This document shows positions 19,106 to 29,618 of a stretch of 64,000 nt of DNA, piece after piece; the first letter of the stretch is position 1, and each line of letters starts with the position of its first letter. A program made the translations under genes and the position numbers. The stretch is taken from the NCBI RefSeq assembly GCF_000384475.1, contig NZ_ARWB01000001.1, positions 3,103,039-3,167,038 of the forward strand, in the 5' to 3' direction. The notes beneath the pieces are model-generated. The model made no database searches. It saw nothing but the letters and a program-made list of their open reading frames with translations, and was not told the DNA's origin. The DNA is from Methylopila sp. M107. GTDB lineage: Bacteria > Pseudomonadota > Alphaproteobacteria > Rhizobiales > Methylopilaceae.

Positions 19106-20200
19106 ATGATGGACGATCTGAAAGTTGCGTTTGTTCTTCCTGTCGCCGGTGGCAGCGGTGGCGCCAACTCTGTTGTTCAGGAAGCCGTTGGTATTGTACG
19201 GATCGGTGTGGCGGTCGGCGTGATCGTCGACACGAGGAACTACAGGTCTTTTCTGATCAACTATCCCGACGTAGAGCAGCGCGGCGTTACGGTGCTGCCC
19301 TTCGACAACGTCAGCGAACTGGCCGATCACATCGCGGCCTACGACATCGTGGTCGCAACGATCAACCGATCTGTCGCTGACATCGCGCGCGCCTGTGAGC
19401 GTATCAAGGCGGCGGGCGCGAAGGCGCCCCGCGTCGCCTATTATGTTCAGGACTACGAACCGCTGTTCTATCAACCTGGGTCGGAAGAATGGCGTCTGGC
19501 GCACGCCTCATATGCGCTCATCCCAGACGCAGTGCTCTTCGCTAAGACAAAATGGCTGCAAGACATTGTGTATTCAAATCATGGAATTCGCGTTTCGAAG
19601 GTGTTGCCTTCCATGAATCATGATATTTACTATCCTCAGGCGTCAGCCAAAAAAAACGCCTTAAGCATTGTGGCTATGGTTCGCGCCAAGACGCCCCGAC
19701 GCGCACCTCATCGCACCATACGTATAATGGAAAAGCTTATTCTTGAGTTTGGCAGCAATAAAATCAATCTCACGATATTTGGAACGAACACGCGCGAACT
19801 CGCCGATGACGGATTTGTCCTTTCGCCAGGCATAAACAACAGGGGTCGCCTGAAGGCTCACGAAGTGCCGGCGCTGTTCCGCGGCGCGGACTTGTTCCTT
19901 GACCTCTCCGACTATCAGGCGTTCGGCCGAACCGGTCTCGAGGGGATGTGTTGTGGGGTCGTGCCTGTCCTGCCCATTCACGGCGGCGTGTCGGAATATG
20001 CCGAGCACGGCAAGAACGCCTATGTTGTCGACACTCGAAGCGACGAGCAGATCATGGGCGCGATCACGCATTACGCTGGGCTGAGCGACCGCGCCCGCAA
20101 CGAGATGCGGGTCGAAGCGCTCGCAACAGGCGCGCGTTTCAGCGTTCATTCCGCCGCGATGTCCGAGTATCGACTTTTCGAAGAGATCTACCACGCCTGA
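19106..20200 (+). CDS. Glycosyltransferase family 4 (GT-B fold)
   Basis: A 364-residue protein. The N-terminal Rossmann-type start is KVAFVLPVAGGSGGANSVVQEA, with the glycine-rich loop typical of GT4 enzymes. The C-terminal half carries the nucleotide-sugar region, seen as FRGADLFLDLSDYQAFGRTGLEGMCCGVVPVLPIHGGVSEY, with the Glu of LEGM at the position of the second Glu of the EX7E motif. The family is often described as rhamnosyl or mannosyl transferases; the sugar here is unknown. It is probably co-transcribed with the GT2 gene in front. A second ATG at 19109 is an equal start option. Confidence 0.82.
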   Translation: MMDDLKVAFVLPVAGGSGGANSVVQEAVGIVRIGVAVGVIVDTRNYRSFLINYPDVEQRGVTVLPFDNVSELADHIAAYDIVVATINRSVADIARACERIKAAGAKAPRVAYYVQDYEPLFYQPGSEEWRLAHASYALIPDAVLFAKTKWLQDIVYSNHGIRVSKVLPSMNHDIYYPQASAKKNALSIVAMVRAKTPRRAPHRTIRIMEKLILEFGSNKINLTIFGTNTRELADDGFVLSPGINNRGRLKAHEVPALFRGADLFLDLSDYQAFGRTGLEGMCCGVVPVLPIHGGVSEYAEHGKNAYVVDTRSDEQIMGAITHYAGLSDRARNEMRVEALATGARFSVHSAAMSEYRLFEEIYHA

Positions 20201-20223
20201 GTCCCAATCGGGCTCGCCGTGGG

Positions 20224-20460
20224 GTGAGCCCGACGGCGCGCGCCATTCGCGATCCGATCATCAAGTTCCACCGGCCGCTCCCGCCGCTCGCTTATCTCCC
20301 GCTGATGATGATTTGGCTCGGGATCGGCGAGGCGTCGAAAACGTCGCTGATCTGTCTCTCCTATCTCGCGCCGGTCGCGCTGGCGGCGCGCGCCGGATCG
20401 CTCTCCGCATTGACCGACCAAATCAACGCCGCCCGCTCGCTCGGCGCGACCGGCGCGCCC
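20224..20460 (+). pseudogene. Remnant of a TauC/SsuC-type ABC transporter permease
   Basis: About 79 codons in one frame read like the central part of a taurine-type permease: ARAIRDPIIKFHRPLPPLAY, then LPLMMIWLGIGEASKTSL, LSYLAPVALAARAG and ARSLGATGAP. In TauC this segment carries the EAA-type loop that meets the ATPase. The first third of the gene is missing and the reading breaks off at GATGAP, four bases before the converging kinase gene ends. No intact taurine transport genes are near, so this is a truncated leftover between the glycosyltransferase block and the Kai cluster. Confidence 0.72.
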
Positions 20461-20463
20461 TCA

Positions 20464-23004
20464 TCAGCCGCGCCAGAGCGCGCCCTGAATGATGCGCGAC
20501 AGGTCCTCGACCGCATAGGGCTTCTGCAAGAGTTCGAAGCCGTGCCGACCCTGCTGGGCGAGGACGTCGCTGTAGCCGCTCGTCAGGACGACGGACAGGC
20601 CGGGAAACCGCCGCCTGATCGTGTCGCCGAGCTCCACGCCGCCCATGCCGGGCATGACGATGTCGGAGAACACGACGTCGAACCTTTCGCCGTCCTCCTC
20701 GAGCAGGCGCAGCGCCTCCTCCCCGTTTGCGGCCCAGACGGTGTTGTAGCCGAGATCCTGAAGCAACTGCGTCGAGAACGAACCGACATCCGTGTTGTCC
20801 TCCACCACCAGCACCCATTGGCCCTGGCCGGCCGATCCGGAACCCGCTGGAGTGGATGAGGACGGCGCCTCGCCGGCGGCGGCCCCCGCCACGCGCGGCA
20901 GCAGGACCGTGAAGGTCGCGCCATGGCCGGGCTCGCTCTCGACCGACAGGTCGCCGCCCGACTGCTTGGCGAAGCCATAGGCCTGCGACAGCCCGAGGCC
21001 AGTGCCCTTGCCGACCTCCTTGGTGGTGAAGAACGGCTCGAAAATCAGGCCCATCTTGGAGAGTTCTATGCCCGTGCCGGTGTCCGAGATGGAAATCGCA
21101 ACAAGCTCGCTTGACGAGCCTTGCGAACCGCCCGGCCCCGGCGCGGCGGGGACGGGCGCGACCCGGATGGTGAGCACCCCTTCGCCGTTCATGGCGTCGC
21201 GCGCATTGACCGCGAGGTTCACCAGCGCGGTCTCGAACTGGCTGATGTCGGCCTCGACGCGATAAGGGGCGTCGGGCAGATGCGCCACGATCTGGACCCT
21301 GCCGCCCACGATCGTCTGGAGCATGTCGGCGATCACCCGCACCTGCCGGCCGACGTCGAACACTTCCGGCAGAAGCGCCTGCCGCCGTGCGAAGGCCAGC
21401 AACTGGCCGGTGAGCTTCGCGGCGCGGTCCACCGTGGTGGCGATCGCGTCGACATAGCGCGTCCGCCGCGCGGCCGGCAGATCCTCGCGGCGCAGAAAGT
21501 CGACGGACGAGCGGATGATCGTCAGCAGATTGTTGAAGTCGTGCGCGACGCCGCCCGTCAGCTGGCCGACGGCCTCCATCTTCTGCGCCTGGCGCAGCGC
21601 CTCCTCGGCCTTGCCGCGCTCGGCGACCTCCTCGACGACGCGGCTCTCCAGCGTCGCGTTGAGGCGCTCGAGCTGTTCGGCCGCGCGGCGCCTTTCGGTG
21701 ATGTCGAGCGACACGCCGGACATCCGGAGCGGCGTTCCGTCCGGCGCGTATTCCGGCCGGCCCCTGATCTGGATCCAGCGGACGTCGCCGTCCGGCCAGA
21801 CGATCCGATACTCGATGTCGTAGTCGCTGCCCTCGGCGATCGACCGTTCGACCGCCGCGTCCCGCCGGGCGCGGTCGTCCGGATGGACCGCTGCGCGGAC
21901 GTCCTCATAGGTGAAGTCGGCCTGCGGATCGCGGCCGAAGTTGAGGCGGGACGTCTCAGACGAGATCATGGCGCCGGTCTGCAGGTCGAGCTCCCAGGCG
22001 CCGAGACGTCCGGCCTTCAGGGTGAACCGCAGCCGCGCCTCGCTGTCCTTCAGCGCGGCCTCGGCGACGCGGCTTTCGGTGCGGTCGCGGAGGATCTTCA
22101 GGAAGCCGATGCGCTCGCCCGCGCCGCCGAGCAGCGGCATCATCAGGCCGTTGGCCCAGAAGCGCGATCCGTCGCGTTTGAGGTGCCAGCGCTCGTCTTC
22201 CGCGCGGCCGTCGCGCGCGGCCTTGGACATCTCTTCGGCGGGCACGTCGGCGGCGCGGTCCTCGGGCGTCCAGATCATCGGCGCCGGCGCGCCCAGGACC
22301 TCGGACTCGTCCCATCCAAAGATCCTGCGCGCGCCCTCGTTCCAGGTGGTGACCCGGGCGTCGAGATCGGTGGCGATGATCGCGAAATCCGAAGCGCTTT
22401 TCAGGATCAGGCGCGAGAACGCCTCGCCCTCGCGCCGCGCCGTTTCAGCCGCGAGCCGGGCGCGCGCGTCGGCAAGTGAGGCGGCCTGCCGGCGTTCTTC
22501 GGAGAGATCGGTGACGACGGCGCACACGATCCGTTCGGCGTCGCCGAGATAGGCCGGCAGCTCGGCGAACGACATCTGGACCGGAATAATCGTCTCGTCG
22601 GCCGCGACCAGAGCGGCCTCGCCCTTGCCGCTGCTCCGGAACAGCTCGTCGAACCTGCCGGCGTCGAGGAACAGCGGCCGCAGCGTCCGGCCCACGACGG
22701 TCTCGGCGGGCGCGCGCACGAGATCGGCGAACGCCTCGTTGCAGAATAGCACCACGCCGTCGCCGCTCAACGTCAGGGCCCCTTCCTTCATCTGCTCGAT
22801 GAGCAGGCGGTAGGGGCGGTCGGCGTCCTGCAGCGTGTAGATCTGGGCGACGCCGTCCTCTCCCGCGATCACGACGGCGTCGACGTCGCCGGAGCGGATC
22901 GCGTCGAGAGTGTCCTGCGCCTCGACGAGCTTCGCCTCCAGCTCCTCGCACCGGAGGCGATACCGTTCCAGCAGCTCCCGCGGAGACGCCTCGGCGTCCG
23001 TCAC
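20464..23004 (-). CDS. Hybrid PAS-domain sensor histidine kinase linked to the Kai cluster
   Basis: An 846-residue cytosolic kinase with no membrane helices. In order: an N-terminal coiled coil (about 10-40), three PAS domains (about 60-170, 200-320 and 325-450; the third includes a PAC end DITERRRA), a short coil, HisKA with the His in [13 protein letters not shown], HATPase with [17 protein letters not shown] and GKGTGLGL, and a C-terminal receiver with [18 protein letters not shown] and LQKPY. It should autophosphorylate and pass phosphate to its own receiver Asp. Its start overlaps the end of the upstream kaiB by four bases, so it is very likely the output or partner of the Kai proteins. 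Confidence 0.85.
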   Translation of the reverse strand: MTDAEASPRELLERYRLRCEELEAKLVEAQDTLDAIRSGDVDAVVIAGEDGVAQIYTLQDADRPYRLLIEQMKEGALTLSGDGVVLFCNEAFADLVRAPAETVVGRTLRPLFLDAGRFDELFRSSGKGEAALVAADETIIPVQMSFAELPAYLGDAERIVCAVVTDLSEERRQAASLADARARLAAETARREGEAFSRLILKSASDFAIIATDLDARVTTWNEGARRIFGWDESEVLGAPAPMIWTPEDRAADVPAEEMSKAARDGRAEDERWHLKRDGSRFWANGLMMPLLGGAGERIGFLKILRDRTESRVAEAALKDSEARLRFTLKAGRLGAWELDLQTGAMISSETSRLNFGRDPQADFTYEDVRAAVHPDDRARRDAAVERSIAEGSDYDIEYRIVWPDGDVRWIQIRGRPEYAPDGTPLRMSGVSLDITERRRAAEQLERLNATLESRVVEEVAERGKAEEALRQAQKMEAVGQLTGGVAHDFNNLLTIIRSSVDFLRREDLPAARRTRYVDAIATTVDRAAKLTGQLLAFARRQALLPEVFDVGRQVRVIADMLQTIVGGRVQIVAHLPDAPYRVEADISQFETALVNLAVNARDAMNGEGVLTIRVAPVPAAPGPGGSQGSSSELVAISISDTGTGIELSKMGLIFEPFFTTKEVGKGTGLGLSQAYGFAKQSGGDLSVESEPGHGATFTVLLPRVAGAAAGEAPSSSTPAGSGSAGQGQWVLVVEDNTDVGSFSTQLLQDLGYNTVWAANGEEALRLLEEDGERFDVVFSDIVMPGMGGVELGDTIRRRFPGLSVVLTSGYSDVLAQQGRHGFELLQKPYAVEDLSRIIQGALWRG

Positions 23005-23375
23005 CTCCGGCCATCCTCGGATGGTCCGCCGAACGACGCGAACAGGTTGTCGTCGCCGGTCTCGGGCGCGAGCTCGAGCCCTTGCAGGACTCGCGCATGA
23101 TCGGCGAGGTCGCCGACGATGCGGCGGATCGGAAATGGCAGGAGCTTCAGGAGGGTCGGCGCGGCCACCACCTGGTTCGCGCTGGCGGCCTCCGGATGCT
23201 GGTAGATGTCCACGACTTCAAGTTCGTAACGCCCTGCGAGCCGGGTTTCACAGATCTCGCGAAGATTCTCGATCGCGCGGATCGAGCGCGGCGTGGCGCC
23301 CGTGACGAACAGCCGGAGCACGTAGCGCTTCGCGCCGGAGCCGTTTCGGTCGGCTGGCTCCGGAGCGGCGGTCAA
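23001..23375 (-). CDS. kaiB: KaiB-family protein, second copy
   Basis: A 124-residue KaiB-like protein with the thioredoxin-like N-terminus (YVLRLFVTGATPRSIRAIENL), LEVVDIYQHPEAASANQVVAAPTLLK, and LPFPIRRIVGDLADHARVL. It has about 17 extra residues in front and a C-terminal tail of about 20 residues not seen in the first copy. KaiB binds KaiC in clock systems; in KaiC2/KaiB2-type systems outside cyanobacteria the role is less well known. It overlaps both neighbours by four bases. Divergence from the other copy (for example VTGATPRS against VAGQTPKS) suggests they are not interchangeable. Confidence 0.85.
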   Translation of the reverse strand: MTAAPEPADRNGSGAKRYVLRLFVTGATPRSIRAIENLREICETRLAGRYELEVVDIYQHPEAASANQVVAAPTLLKLLPFPIRRIVGDLADHARVLQGLELAPETGDDNLFASFGGPSEDGRR

Positions 23376-23692
23376 TTGCCAAACGTCCTGATCTCGAGTC
23401 CGATAAGGACCTTATCAGCGTCAGCCAGCTTGCCGATGATCCGCTTGATCGGAGGCGGCAGGCGGCGGACGAGGGTCGGCAGCGCCACGATCTGGTCTGC
23501 CGCGGCGCGGCCGGGATCCTTGGACAGGTCGACGATCTCCACGGTGTGGCGCCCCGGCAGATGCTCGTCGCAGAGCCGCCGGAGGTTCTGGATCGCCTCC
23601 ATGGATTTGGGCGTTTGTCCCGCCACATAAAGCGTCAGATTGTAGTGGCCGCCGGGATCGATCTCCTGACCGGCGTTGCGCTCCTCGCTCAT
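23372..23692 (-). CDS. kaiB: KaiB-family protein, first copy
   Basis: A 106-residue KaiB protein with the canonical pattern LTLYVAGQTPKSMEAIQNLRR, VEIVDLSKDPGRAAADQIVALPTLVR and LPPPIKRIIGKLADADKVL. It follows kaiC with a 4-base overlap, as is usual when the two proteins are made together. It is closer to canonical KaiB than the second copy. The expected action is binding to the CI ring of KaiC in the fold-switched state; whether this pair keeps time cannot be told from sequence, and no kaiA is present. Confidence 0.88.
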   Translation of the reverse strand: MSEERNAGQEIDPGGHYNLTLYVAGQTPKSMEAIQNLRRLCDEHLPGRHTVEIVDLSKDPGRAAADQIVALPTLVRRLPPPIKRIIGKLADADKVLIGLEIRTFGN

Positions 23693-25395
23693 TCGGCCGC
23701 GCTCCGGCTCGCTGCAAGGGCCGCGCGATCCGCCTCGCGGGTCGTCTCCCGGTCATCGGCTTCCTCGGCCAGGCGGCGAATCTCATCCGCCTCGGCGTCG
23801 AGTATGGCGCGGGTTTCGGTGATCTGCCGTTCGGCGAGGGCGCGTTTGCGCTCGTGGTCGCGCATGCGCTGCTCCACTTCCTGGCGCCGCGCAAGCAGCT
23901 CGGCGCGCTCCGACGCCTCCTGGCTCAGCCGCGCCGTTCCGGTCAGCACGCCCGCGGGCCCAAGATACGGTTCGATCAGCTTCACGCCCGCCGAGGTCAA
24001 CACATATTCACGGATCTGGTTCGAGTGGCTCATGCCGCGCGACTTGAGCACATACAGGCCCCGATTGCGCTCCCCATTCTCCTCGATGTCGTGCAGCCCG
24101 ATCCATGTGTCCATGAGCGAGGACAGTCCGTGGTCGGTCTGGTCGTCGCGCTCGGGGGAGGTCAGATTGGTGAAGACCGCCGTGACGCCGCGGGATTTCA
24201 GCAGATCGACCATCCGCAGGAGGGTCGAATGCACCTCGTTCGCCGGCCCGCGGAACGCCGAGATCGGATCGACGACGACCGCATCCGGCGCGAACTCTTC
24301 GATCGCCCGGTTCATCAGAGTCAGGTGCATCTCGAGCCCGTAGAGGCTCGGACGCGCGGCGCTCAACCGGAGCAGTCCGGATTTGACATGCGTGTCCAGG
24401 TCGACGCCGACGGACCTGACGTTTCTGACGATCTGGCTTGGCGATTCCTCGAGCCCAAAGATCATGCAGCGCTCGCCACGCAGGCAGGTCGCCTGCGCAA
24501 AATGCGCGCCGAAGATCGTCTTGCCCGTGCCCGACGCGCCGGTGATCAGCACGCTTGCGCCCTTGTAGAAGCCGCGCGCGCCGAGCATGGAATCAAGGCC
24601 CGCGACGCCGCTCGGGACGATCTCTTCAGACGTCTCGTGTTCGAGGGTCGCTGCGGTCACCGGCAGCACCGATATGCCGTCCCGATCAATCAGGAACGGA
24701 TATTCGTTGGTCCCGTGCGCCGAGCCCCGATACTTCACCACCCGCAGGAAGCGTGTCGTGATCTGGTCGTTGACCCGGTTGTCGAGCAGCACCACGCAGT
24801 CGGAAACGTACTCTTCGAGGCCGTGGCGGGTCAGCGCGCCCTCACCGCGCTCCGCGGTAATGATCGCCGTGACGCCGCGATCCTTCAGCCAGGCGAACAG
24901 GCGCCGAAGTTCGGAGCGGAGGAGCGCCTGATCGTTGAGGCCGGCGAACAGCGCCTCCAGCGTGTCGAGCACGACGCGCTTCGCTCCCACCTGGTCGATT
25001 GCGTAGCCGAGCCGTACGAACAGCCCCTCCAGGTCGTATTCGCCGTTCTCCTCGATCTCGCTGCGCTCGACGCGGACATAGTCGATCGCAAGTTTCTTGG
25101 CCGCGATCAGTCCGGGAACGTCGTAGCCAAGCGACGCCACGTTGGCGGCGATGTCCGCGCCGGTCTCCTCGAAGCTCATCAGCACGCCGGGCTCGTCGAA
25201 CCGGGTCGCGCCGTTGATCAGGAAGGTCGCGCCGAAGATCGACTTGCCGCAGCCCGCGGCCCCGCAGATCAGCGTCGGCCTTCCTGCCGGAAGCCCTCCG
25301 AACGTGACGGCGTCGAGCCCGGATATGCCGGTCAGCGATTTCGCGATCGGCGTGGGCGGCCGCGACGCCTGATCGGGAGCAGCGTTTGCTGTCAT
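23689..25395 (-). CDS. kaiC: KaiC-family double-domain ATPase/kinase
   Basis: A 568-residue RecA-like protein with two KaiC domains. CI has Walker A GAAGCGKS (45-52) and the catalytic Glu pair in SFEETGAD (Glu76, Glu77). CII has Walker A GASGTGKT near residue 285 and the Glu pair in FGLEESPS. The CII phosphorylation region reads HGLSSLMDTW, placing Ser425 and Ser426 where cyanobacterial KaiC has Ser431 and Thr432 (my alignment by eye). A charged coiled-coil tail of about 65 residues follows the CII domain, as in KaiC2-type proteins. It is the first gene of a four-gene minus-strand operon. Confidence 0.9.
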   Translation of the reverse strand: MTANAAPDQASRPPTPIAKSLTGISGLDAVTFGGLPAGRPTLICGAAGCGKSIFGATFLINGATRFDEPGVLMSFEETGADIAANVASLGYDVPGLIAAKKLAIDYVRVERSEIEENGEYDLEGLFVRLGYAIDQVGAKRVVLDTLEALFAGLNDQALLRSELRRLFAWLKDRGVTAIITAERGEGALTRHGLEEYVSDCVVLLDNRVNDQITTRFLRVVKYRGSAHGTNEYPFLIDRDGISVLPVTAATLEHETSEEIVPSGVAGLDSMLGARGFYKGASVLITGASGTGKTIFGAHFAQATCLRGERCMIFGLEESPSQIVRNVRSVGVDLDTHVKSGLLRLSAARPSLYGLEMHLTLMNRAIEEFAPDAVVVDPISAFRGPANEVHSTLLRMVDLLKSRGVTAVFTNLTSPERDDQTDHGLSSLMDTWIGLHDIEENGERNRGLYVLKSRGMSHSNQIREYVLTSAGVKLIEPYLGPAGVLTGTARLSQEASERAELLARRQEVEQRMRDHERKRALAERQITETRAILDAEADEIRRLAEEADDRETTREADRAALAASRSAAE

Positions 25396-25587
25396 TTGTG
25401 TAATGTCACTTCACTCAAAGCCATTACCGTCCGGGTCCGACGGCAGGCGCACAAGGCTCTGGCGAGCAGAGGTCGCTCCGGCGCGTGCGGGACCCGACCG
25501 CGCTCGGTACCATTGAGCGGCCAGGACCACAACGAAAGCAAGCGGAGACCCGCTCGCCTGCTTCAAGTCGGCGCCCTGCACCCATGG

Positions 25588-27312
25588 CTAGCGAAACAGG
25601 TTGGTGGAGGCCAGCTCCATCACCTCGTCGCCGCGGCCGTTGATGATCGCCTTCAGCATGTAGAGGCTGAAGCCCTTGGCCTGCTCCATCTCGATCTTCG
25701 GCGGGATCGAAAGCTCCTGCCGCGCGACGCGCACGTCGACCAGCGCCGGTCCGTCATGGGCGAAGGCGGTTCTCAGCGCCTCTTCAAGCTGCTCGGAGCT
25801 CGTCACTTTGAAGCCCCTGATACCGGCGCTTTCGGCGAGCGCCGCGAAGTCCGGGTTCTCGAGCGCGACATTGGTGTCGAGATAGCCGGCCGCCTTCATC
25901 TCCATCTCGACGAAGCCGAGCGAGCCGTTGTTGAACACGACGATCTTGACGGGGAGCTTCAGCTGTTTGGCCGTCAGCAGGTCGCCCATCAGCATCGCGA
26001 AGCCGCCGTCGCCCGACATTGAGACCACCTGCCGGTCGGGAAAAGCCGCTTGGGCGCCGAGCGCCTGCGGCATGGCGTTCGCCATCGAGCCGTGGCGGAA
26101 GGAGCCGAGAATGCGCCGCCGTCCGTTCATCGTTAGGTATCGCGCGGCCCAGACCGACGGCGTCCCGACGTCGACCGTGAACACCGCGTCGGCGCTTGCG
26201 GCCGCGTCGATCGCGCGCGCGACGAACTGCGGATGGAGCGGCTTGTCCGCGGCGGCCGGCTTCGCGAGATCGTCGAGACCCTTGCGGGCGTCAGCGTAGT
26301 GCTTGCGCGCCTGATCGAGAAAGCCGCGGTCGCGGCCGGCGCGAATCGTCGGGAGCAGCTCGACGATCGTGGCCTTCACGTCGCCGACGATCCCAAGCGA
26401 GAGCTGCGCCCGCCGCCCGAGCGCGCCCGGGTCTCGGTCGACCTGCACGATCTTCGCCTTCGGCGGGTAGAAGTTGCGATAGGGAAAATCGGTGCCGAGC
26501 ATCAGCAGCGTGTCGCAGGACATCATGGCGTGGTAGCCGGACGAGAAGCCGATTAGCCCCGTCATGCCCACGTCGAACGGGTTGTCCCACTCGACATGCT
26601 CCTTGCCGCGAAAGGCGTGGACGATCGGCGCGCCGAGCGCGTCGGCGAGGGCCACAACCTCGTCATGCACGCCGGCGCAACCGGCGCCGCACAGCAGCGT
26701 CACGGCGGACGACGCATCAAGGATCTCTCCGAGCTTCGCGACGTCGGCCGCGTTCGGCAGCAGCCGGGGTTCGGACAGCCTCGGCCAGTCCACGCGGGCG
26801 GCCTCGGGCGCGGGCTTCAGCGCGACGTCGCCGGGGATGACAAGCACTGCGACGCCTTTCTGCCCGATCGCGGTGCGCATCGCGCGATGCAGGATCTCCG
26901 GCATCTGCCGCGGGTCCTGCACCATCTCGCAGAAATGGCTGCATTCGCGGAACAGCTCGGTCGGCCTCGTCTCCTGAAAGTATTCAAGACCGATCTCACT
27001 CGAAGGAATGTGGGCCGCGATCGCGAGCACCGGGACGTGGTTGCGATGGCAATCGTAGAGCCCGTTGATCAGGTGCAGGTTGCCCGGACCGCAGCTTCCC
27101 GCGCAGACCGCGAGCTCGCCGGTGAGCGCGGCCTCGGCTCCCGCCGCGAACGCCGCGACCTCCTCGTGACGGACATGCATCCAGTCGATCGATTTCTGGC
27201 GGCGCAGGCTGTCGTTCATGGCGTTCAGGCTGTCGCCCGTGACGCCCCAGATGCGCTCGACCCCGGCATTGGCGAGGGTGTTGACGAGGAGGTCCGCGAT
27301 CGTCTGGGCCAT
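25588..27312 (-). CDS. poxB: PoxB-type thiamine-dependent pyruvate dehydrogenase (quinone)
   Basis: A 574-residue thiamine diphosphate enzyme that decarboxylates pyruvate to acetate and passes electrons to quinone at the membrane. The catalytic Glu lies in [16 protein letters not shown] (about 45-60), followed by [16 protein letters not shown]. The thiamine-binding motif is [16 protein letters not shown], ending in [17 protein letters not shown]. The C-terminal region keeps the length of PoxB and not the longer acetolactate synthase form. ATG 27312 follows GGAG on the minus strand; the frame continues open upstream but without family resemblance. It is divergent from the GH13 gene. Confidence 0.87.
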   Translation of the reverse strand: MAQTIADLLVNTLANAGVERIWGVTGDSLNAMNDSLRRQKSIDWMHVRHEEVAAFAAGAEAALTGELAVCAGSCGPGNLHLINGLYDCHRNHVPVLAIAAHIPSSEIGLEYFQETRPTELFRECSHFCEMVQDPRQMPEILHRAMRTAIGQKGVAVLVIPGDVALKPAPEAARVDWPRLSEPRLLPNAADVAKLGEILDASSAVTLLCGAGCAGVHDEVVALADALGAPIVHAFRGKEHVEWDNPFDVGMTGLIGFSSGYHAMMSCDTLLMLGTDFPYRNFYPPKAKIVQVDRDPGALGRRAQLSLGIVGDVKATIVELLPTIRAGRDRGFLDQARKHYADARKGLDDLAKPAAADKPLHPQFVARAIDAAASADAVFTVDVGTPSVWAARYLTMNGRRRILGSFRHGSMANAMPQALGAQAAFPDRQVVSMSGDGGFAMLMGDLLTAKQLKLPVKIVVFNNGSLGFVEMEMKAAGYLDTNVALENPDFAALAESAGIRGFKVTSSEQLEEALRTAFAHDGPALVDVRVARQELSIPPKIEMEQAKGFSLYMLKAIINGRGDEVMELASTNLFR

Positions 27313-27517
27313 GTCCGCTCCGCAAGTTTCAGGTTGCGCCACAGCCGAAAGATTCGGCGGCGCGCTTAGGCAGAAACCTGCGACGGGGCTGCGCCGTTCC
27401 GGGCGCAGACCAGCCATGATCCATCGCGCGCCGGACACTGGCCAACCGGCGCGCCGATCCCAGTTGAGCCGCCGAGCGGAACGCCGGCGGCGCCCAGCGA
27501 CAACGATCGGGAGCGGC

Positions 27518-29107
27518 ATGACCGAATTGACATGGTGGCGGCGGGCGATCTTCTATCAGGTCTATCCCCGCTCGTTTCAGGACTCTGACGGCGACGGGGT
27601 CGGCGACCTCGAGGGGATACGGCGCCGGCTCGGCCACCTCGCGGGCCTCGGCGTCGACGCGGTCTGGATCTCGCCGATCTTCCCCTCCCCTATGGCCGAC
27701 TTCGGCTACGACGTCTCGGACTATTGCGGGATCCACCCGCTGTTCGGGGACCTCGCCGCCTTCGACCGCCTTGTGGCTGAGGCGCATGCCCACGGCCTGA
27801 AGATCGTGCTCGACTTCGTGCCGAACCACTCGTCCGACGCCCATCCCTGGTTCGCGGAGAGCCGCGCCTCCCGCACGAGTGCGAAGCGCGACTGGTACAT
27901 CTGGCGCGATCCGGCGCCCGACGGCGGGCCGCCCAACAACTGGATGTCGAATTTCGGCGGGCCCGCCTGGACGTTCGATCCGGCGACGGGCCAGTACTAT
28001 TACCACGCCTTCCTGACCGAGCAGCCCGATCTCAACTGGCGGAACCCCGCCGTGCGCGAGGCGATGAACGAGGTTCTACGCTTCTGGATGCGGCGCGGCG
28101 TCGACGGGTTCCGGGTCGACGTGATCTGGCACCTCATCAAGGACGAAACGTTCCGCGACGATCCCCTTAACCCGGACTGGCGGCCGGGCGATCCGGACGT
28201 CGCGAGCGTCATCCAGACGCGTTCCACCGATCAACCGGGCGTCCACGACGTCATCGCCGAGCTTCGCGCGACGCTGGACGACTTCGGCGACCGCGTGCTG
28301 ATCGGCGAGATCTACCTGCCGATCGACCGGCTCGTGGCCTATTACGGCAAGGAGCTCGACGGCGCGCATCTGCCGTTCAACTTCCACCTCATCCTGGCCG
28401 ACTGGAACGCGCGCGGCCTCGCGCGGCTGATCGACCAGTACGAAGCGGCGCTTCCCAAGGGCGGCTGGCCGAACTGGGTGCTGGGCAATCACGACAAATC
28501 CCGCGTCGCGACGCGGATCGGCGCGGCCCAGGCGCGGGTCGCGGCGATGCTGCTGCTGACGCTTCGCGGCACGCCGACGATCTATTACGGCGACGAGATC
28601 GGCCTCGAGGATGTGCCGGTGCCTCACGACCTCGCCCACGACCCCTGGGAGAAGAATGAGCCGGGCCTTGGCCGGGACCCCGAGCGCACGCCGATGCAAT
28701 GGGACGGCTCGCCGAACGCCGGCTTCACCTCCGGCCGCCCATGGCTTCCGGTGGCCTCGGACTTCGCCACGCGGAATGTCGCCGCGCTCGACTCCGATCC
28801 ACGCTCGATCCTGACGCTCTATCGGCGACTGATCGCGCTACGCCGGGATCCGATCCTGCAGGCGGGCGCATACATCCCTTTCGAGGCGACCGGCGACGTG
28901 CTGGCCTATGAACGGCGCCTCGACGGACGTCGCTGGCTGGTCGCGCTCAATCTCGGCGGCCAAGACCAGGCTCTCGCGCTGCCCGACGACGCGGGTTCGG
29001 ACGCCACGATCCTGCTGTCGACAGGGCTCGACCGGCATGGGCCGGCGACGCGCGAATTGCGGCTTCGCCCGAGCGAAGGGCTGATCGTGCGGCTCGTCGA
29101 CGATTGA
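27518..29107 (+). CDS. GH13 alpha-glucosidase / oligo-1,6-glucosidase-like hydrolase
   Basis: A 529-residue cytosolic family 13 glycoside hydrolase. The nucleophile is Asp201 ([10 protein letters not shown]), the acid/base is Glu264 (GEIYLP) and the third acidic residue is Asp326 (GNHDKSR). The N-terminal [21 protein letters not shown] loop is the calcium-site pattern of the oligo-1,6-glucosidase group. The start ATG 27518 follows CGGGAGCGG. It should act on short alpha-glucosides such as maltose or isomaltose. A paralogue of exactly the same length lies at 44082-45671, which suggests duplication or paired use with the trehalose-synthase-like gene beside that copy. Confidence 0.86.
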   Translation: MTELTWWRRAIFYQVYPRSFQDSDGDGVGDLEGIRRRLGHLAGLGVDAVWISPIFPSPMADFGYDVSDYCGIHPLFGDLAAFDRLVAEAHAHGLKIVLDFVPNHSSDAHPWFAESRASRTSAKRDWYIWRDPAPDGGPPNNWMSNFGGPAWTFDPATGQYYYHAFLTEQPDLNWRNPAVREAMNEVLRFWMRRGVDGFRVDVIWHLIKDETFRDDPLNPDWRPGDPDVASVIQTRSTDQPGVHDVIAELRATLDDFGDRVLIGEIYLPIDRLVAYYGKELDGAHLPFNFHLILADWNARGLARLIDQYEAALPKGGWPNWVLGNHDKSRVATRIGAAQARVAAMLLLTLRGTPTIYYGDEIGLEDVPVPHDLAHDPWEKNEPGLGRDPERTPMQWDGSPNAGFTSGRPWLPVASDFATRNVAALDSDPRSILTLYRRLIALRRDPILQAGAYIPFEATGDVLAYERRLDGRRWLVALNLGGQDQALALPDDAGSDATILLSTGLDRHGPATRELRLRPSEGLIVRLVDD

Positions 29108-29234
29108 CGTCCCGAGCGGGTCTCCGGCCCAGCGAGCGGCGCGGCTCTGGCGGCGCTCCGACCGCCGCGAAGCGTATCGCGCAGCGGTGATGCGAACGCT
29201 TGTTCGCTCAACGAAAAAATGAGCCGCAGCCTGA

Positions 29235-29260
29235 GGAACATTGCGCCTCGTCTCCCGGTT
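29235..29260 (+). promoter_or_regulatory. Candidate EcfG-type (general stress) promoter
   Basis: GGAAC (29235-29239), 17 bases, then GGTT (29257-29260). Alphaproteobacterial EcfG promoters follow GGAAC-N16/17-CGTT; one base differs. The coding start of a small ORF lies 28 bases downstream. Confidence 0.5.
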
Positions 29261-29287
29261 CTTCCGAAAAGCATCCGGGAGAGAAAC

Positions 29288-29506
29288 ATGCCCTACAATG
29301 TCAGCGCCAAAACCGGCGGAAAGCCCGAGCGGATCTATTGCCGGACGGCCTCCGACGCCTTGCGGCGGCACGCGCTCTGGAGCGAGAGCGGCCGCGAGGA
29401 CCTGCGCGTGATGTCGGTCGAGGGAACGGAGGTTCCGGTCGAGCGGCTTGCGGAACTCGCTCGCTTCGAAGCTGAGCCTCCGCCCGCGCGTCGCCCGGCG
29501 GCCTGA
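29288..29506 (+). CDS. Small conserved-looking hypothetical protein, likely stress-induced
   Basis: A 72-residue basic protein starting at ATG 29288 after a GGGAGA ribosome site. It has a compact N-terminal half ([20 protein letters not shown]) that reads like a small folded domain, and a Pro/Ala-rich tail. I do not recognise a family. The EcfG-like promoter directly in front suggests induction in stationary phase or under stress. Alternative upstream starts exist in the same frame but lack ribosome sites. Confidence 0.55.
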   Translation: MPYNVSAKTGGKPERIYCRTASDALRRHALWSESGREDLRVMSVEGTEVPVERLAELARFEAEPPPARRPAA

Positions 29507-29618
29507 AGCCGGCCGCGCGCGAACGCGCGACAACCCGATCGCGCGCCGAGCGCACGTTGTCGCCGAGGCCGTCGCCGTTACAGTGCCCTCCGGCGAAAGC
29601 GCGAAGGGCGTGAACGGC

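Noticed and set aside
27313-27519. Upstream extension of poxB by 69 codons
   Set aside because: The added residues have no similarity to the family and run into the divergent GH13 gene start; ATG 27312 matches the family N-terminus.
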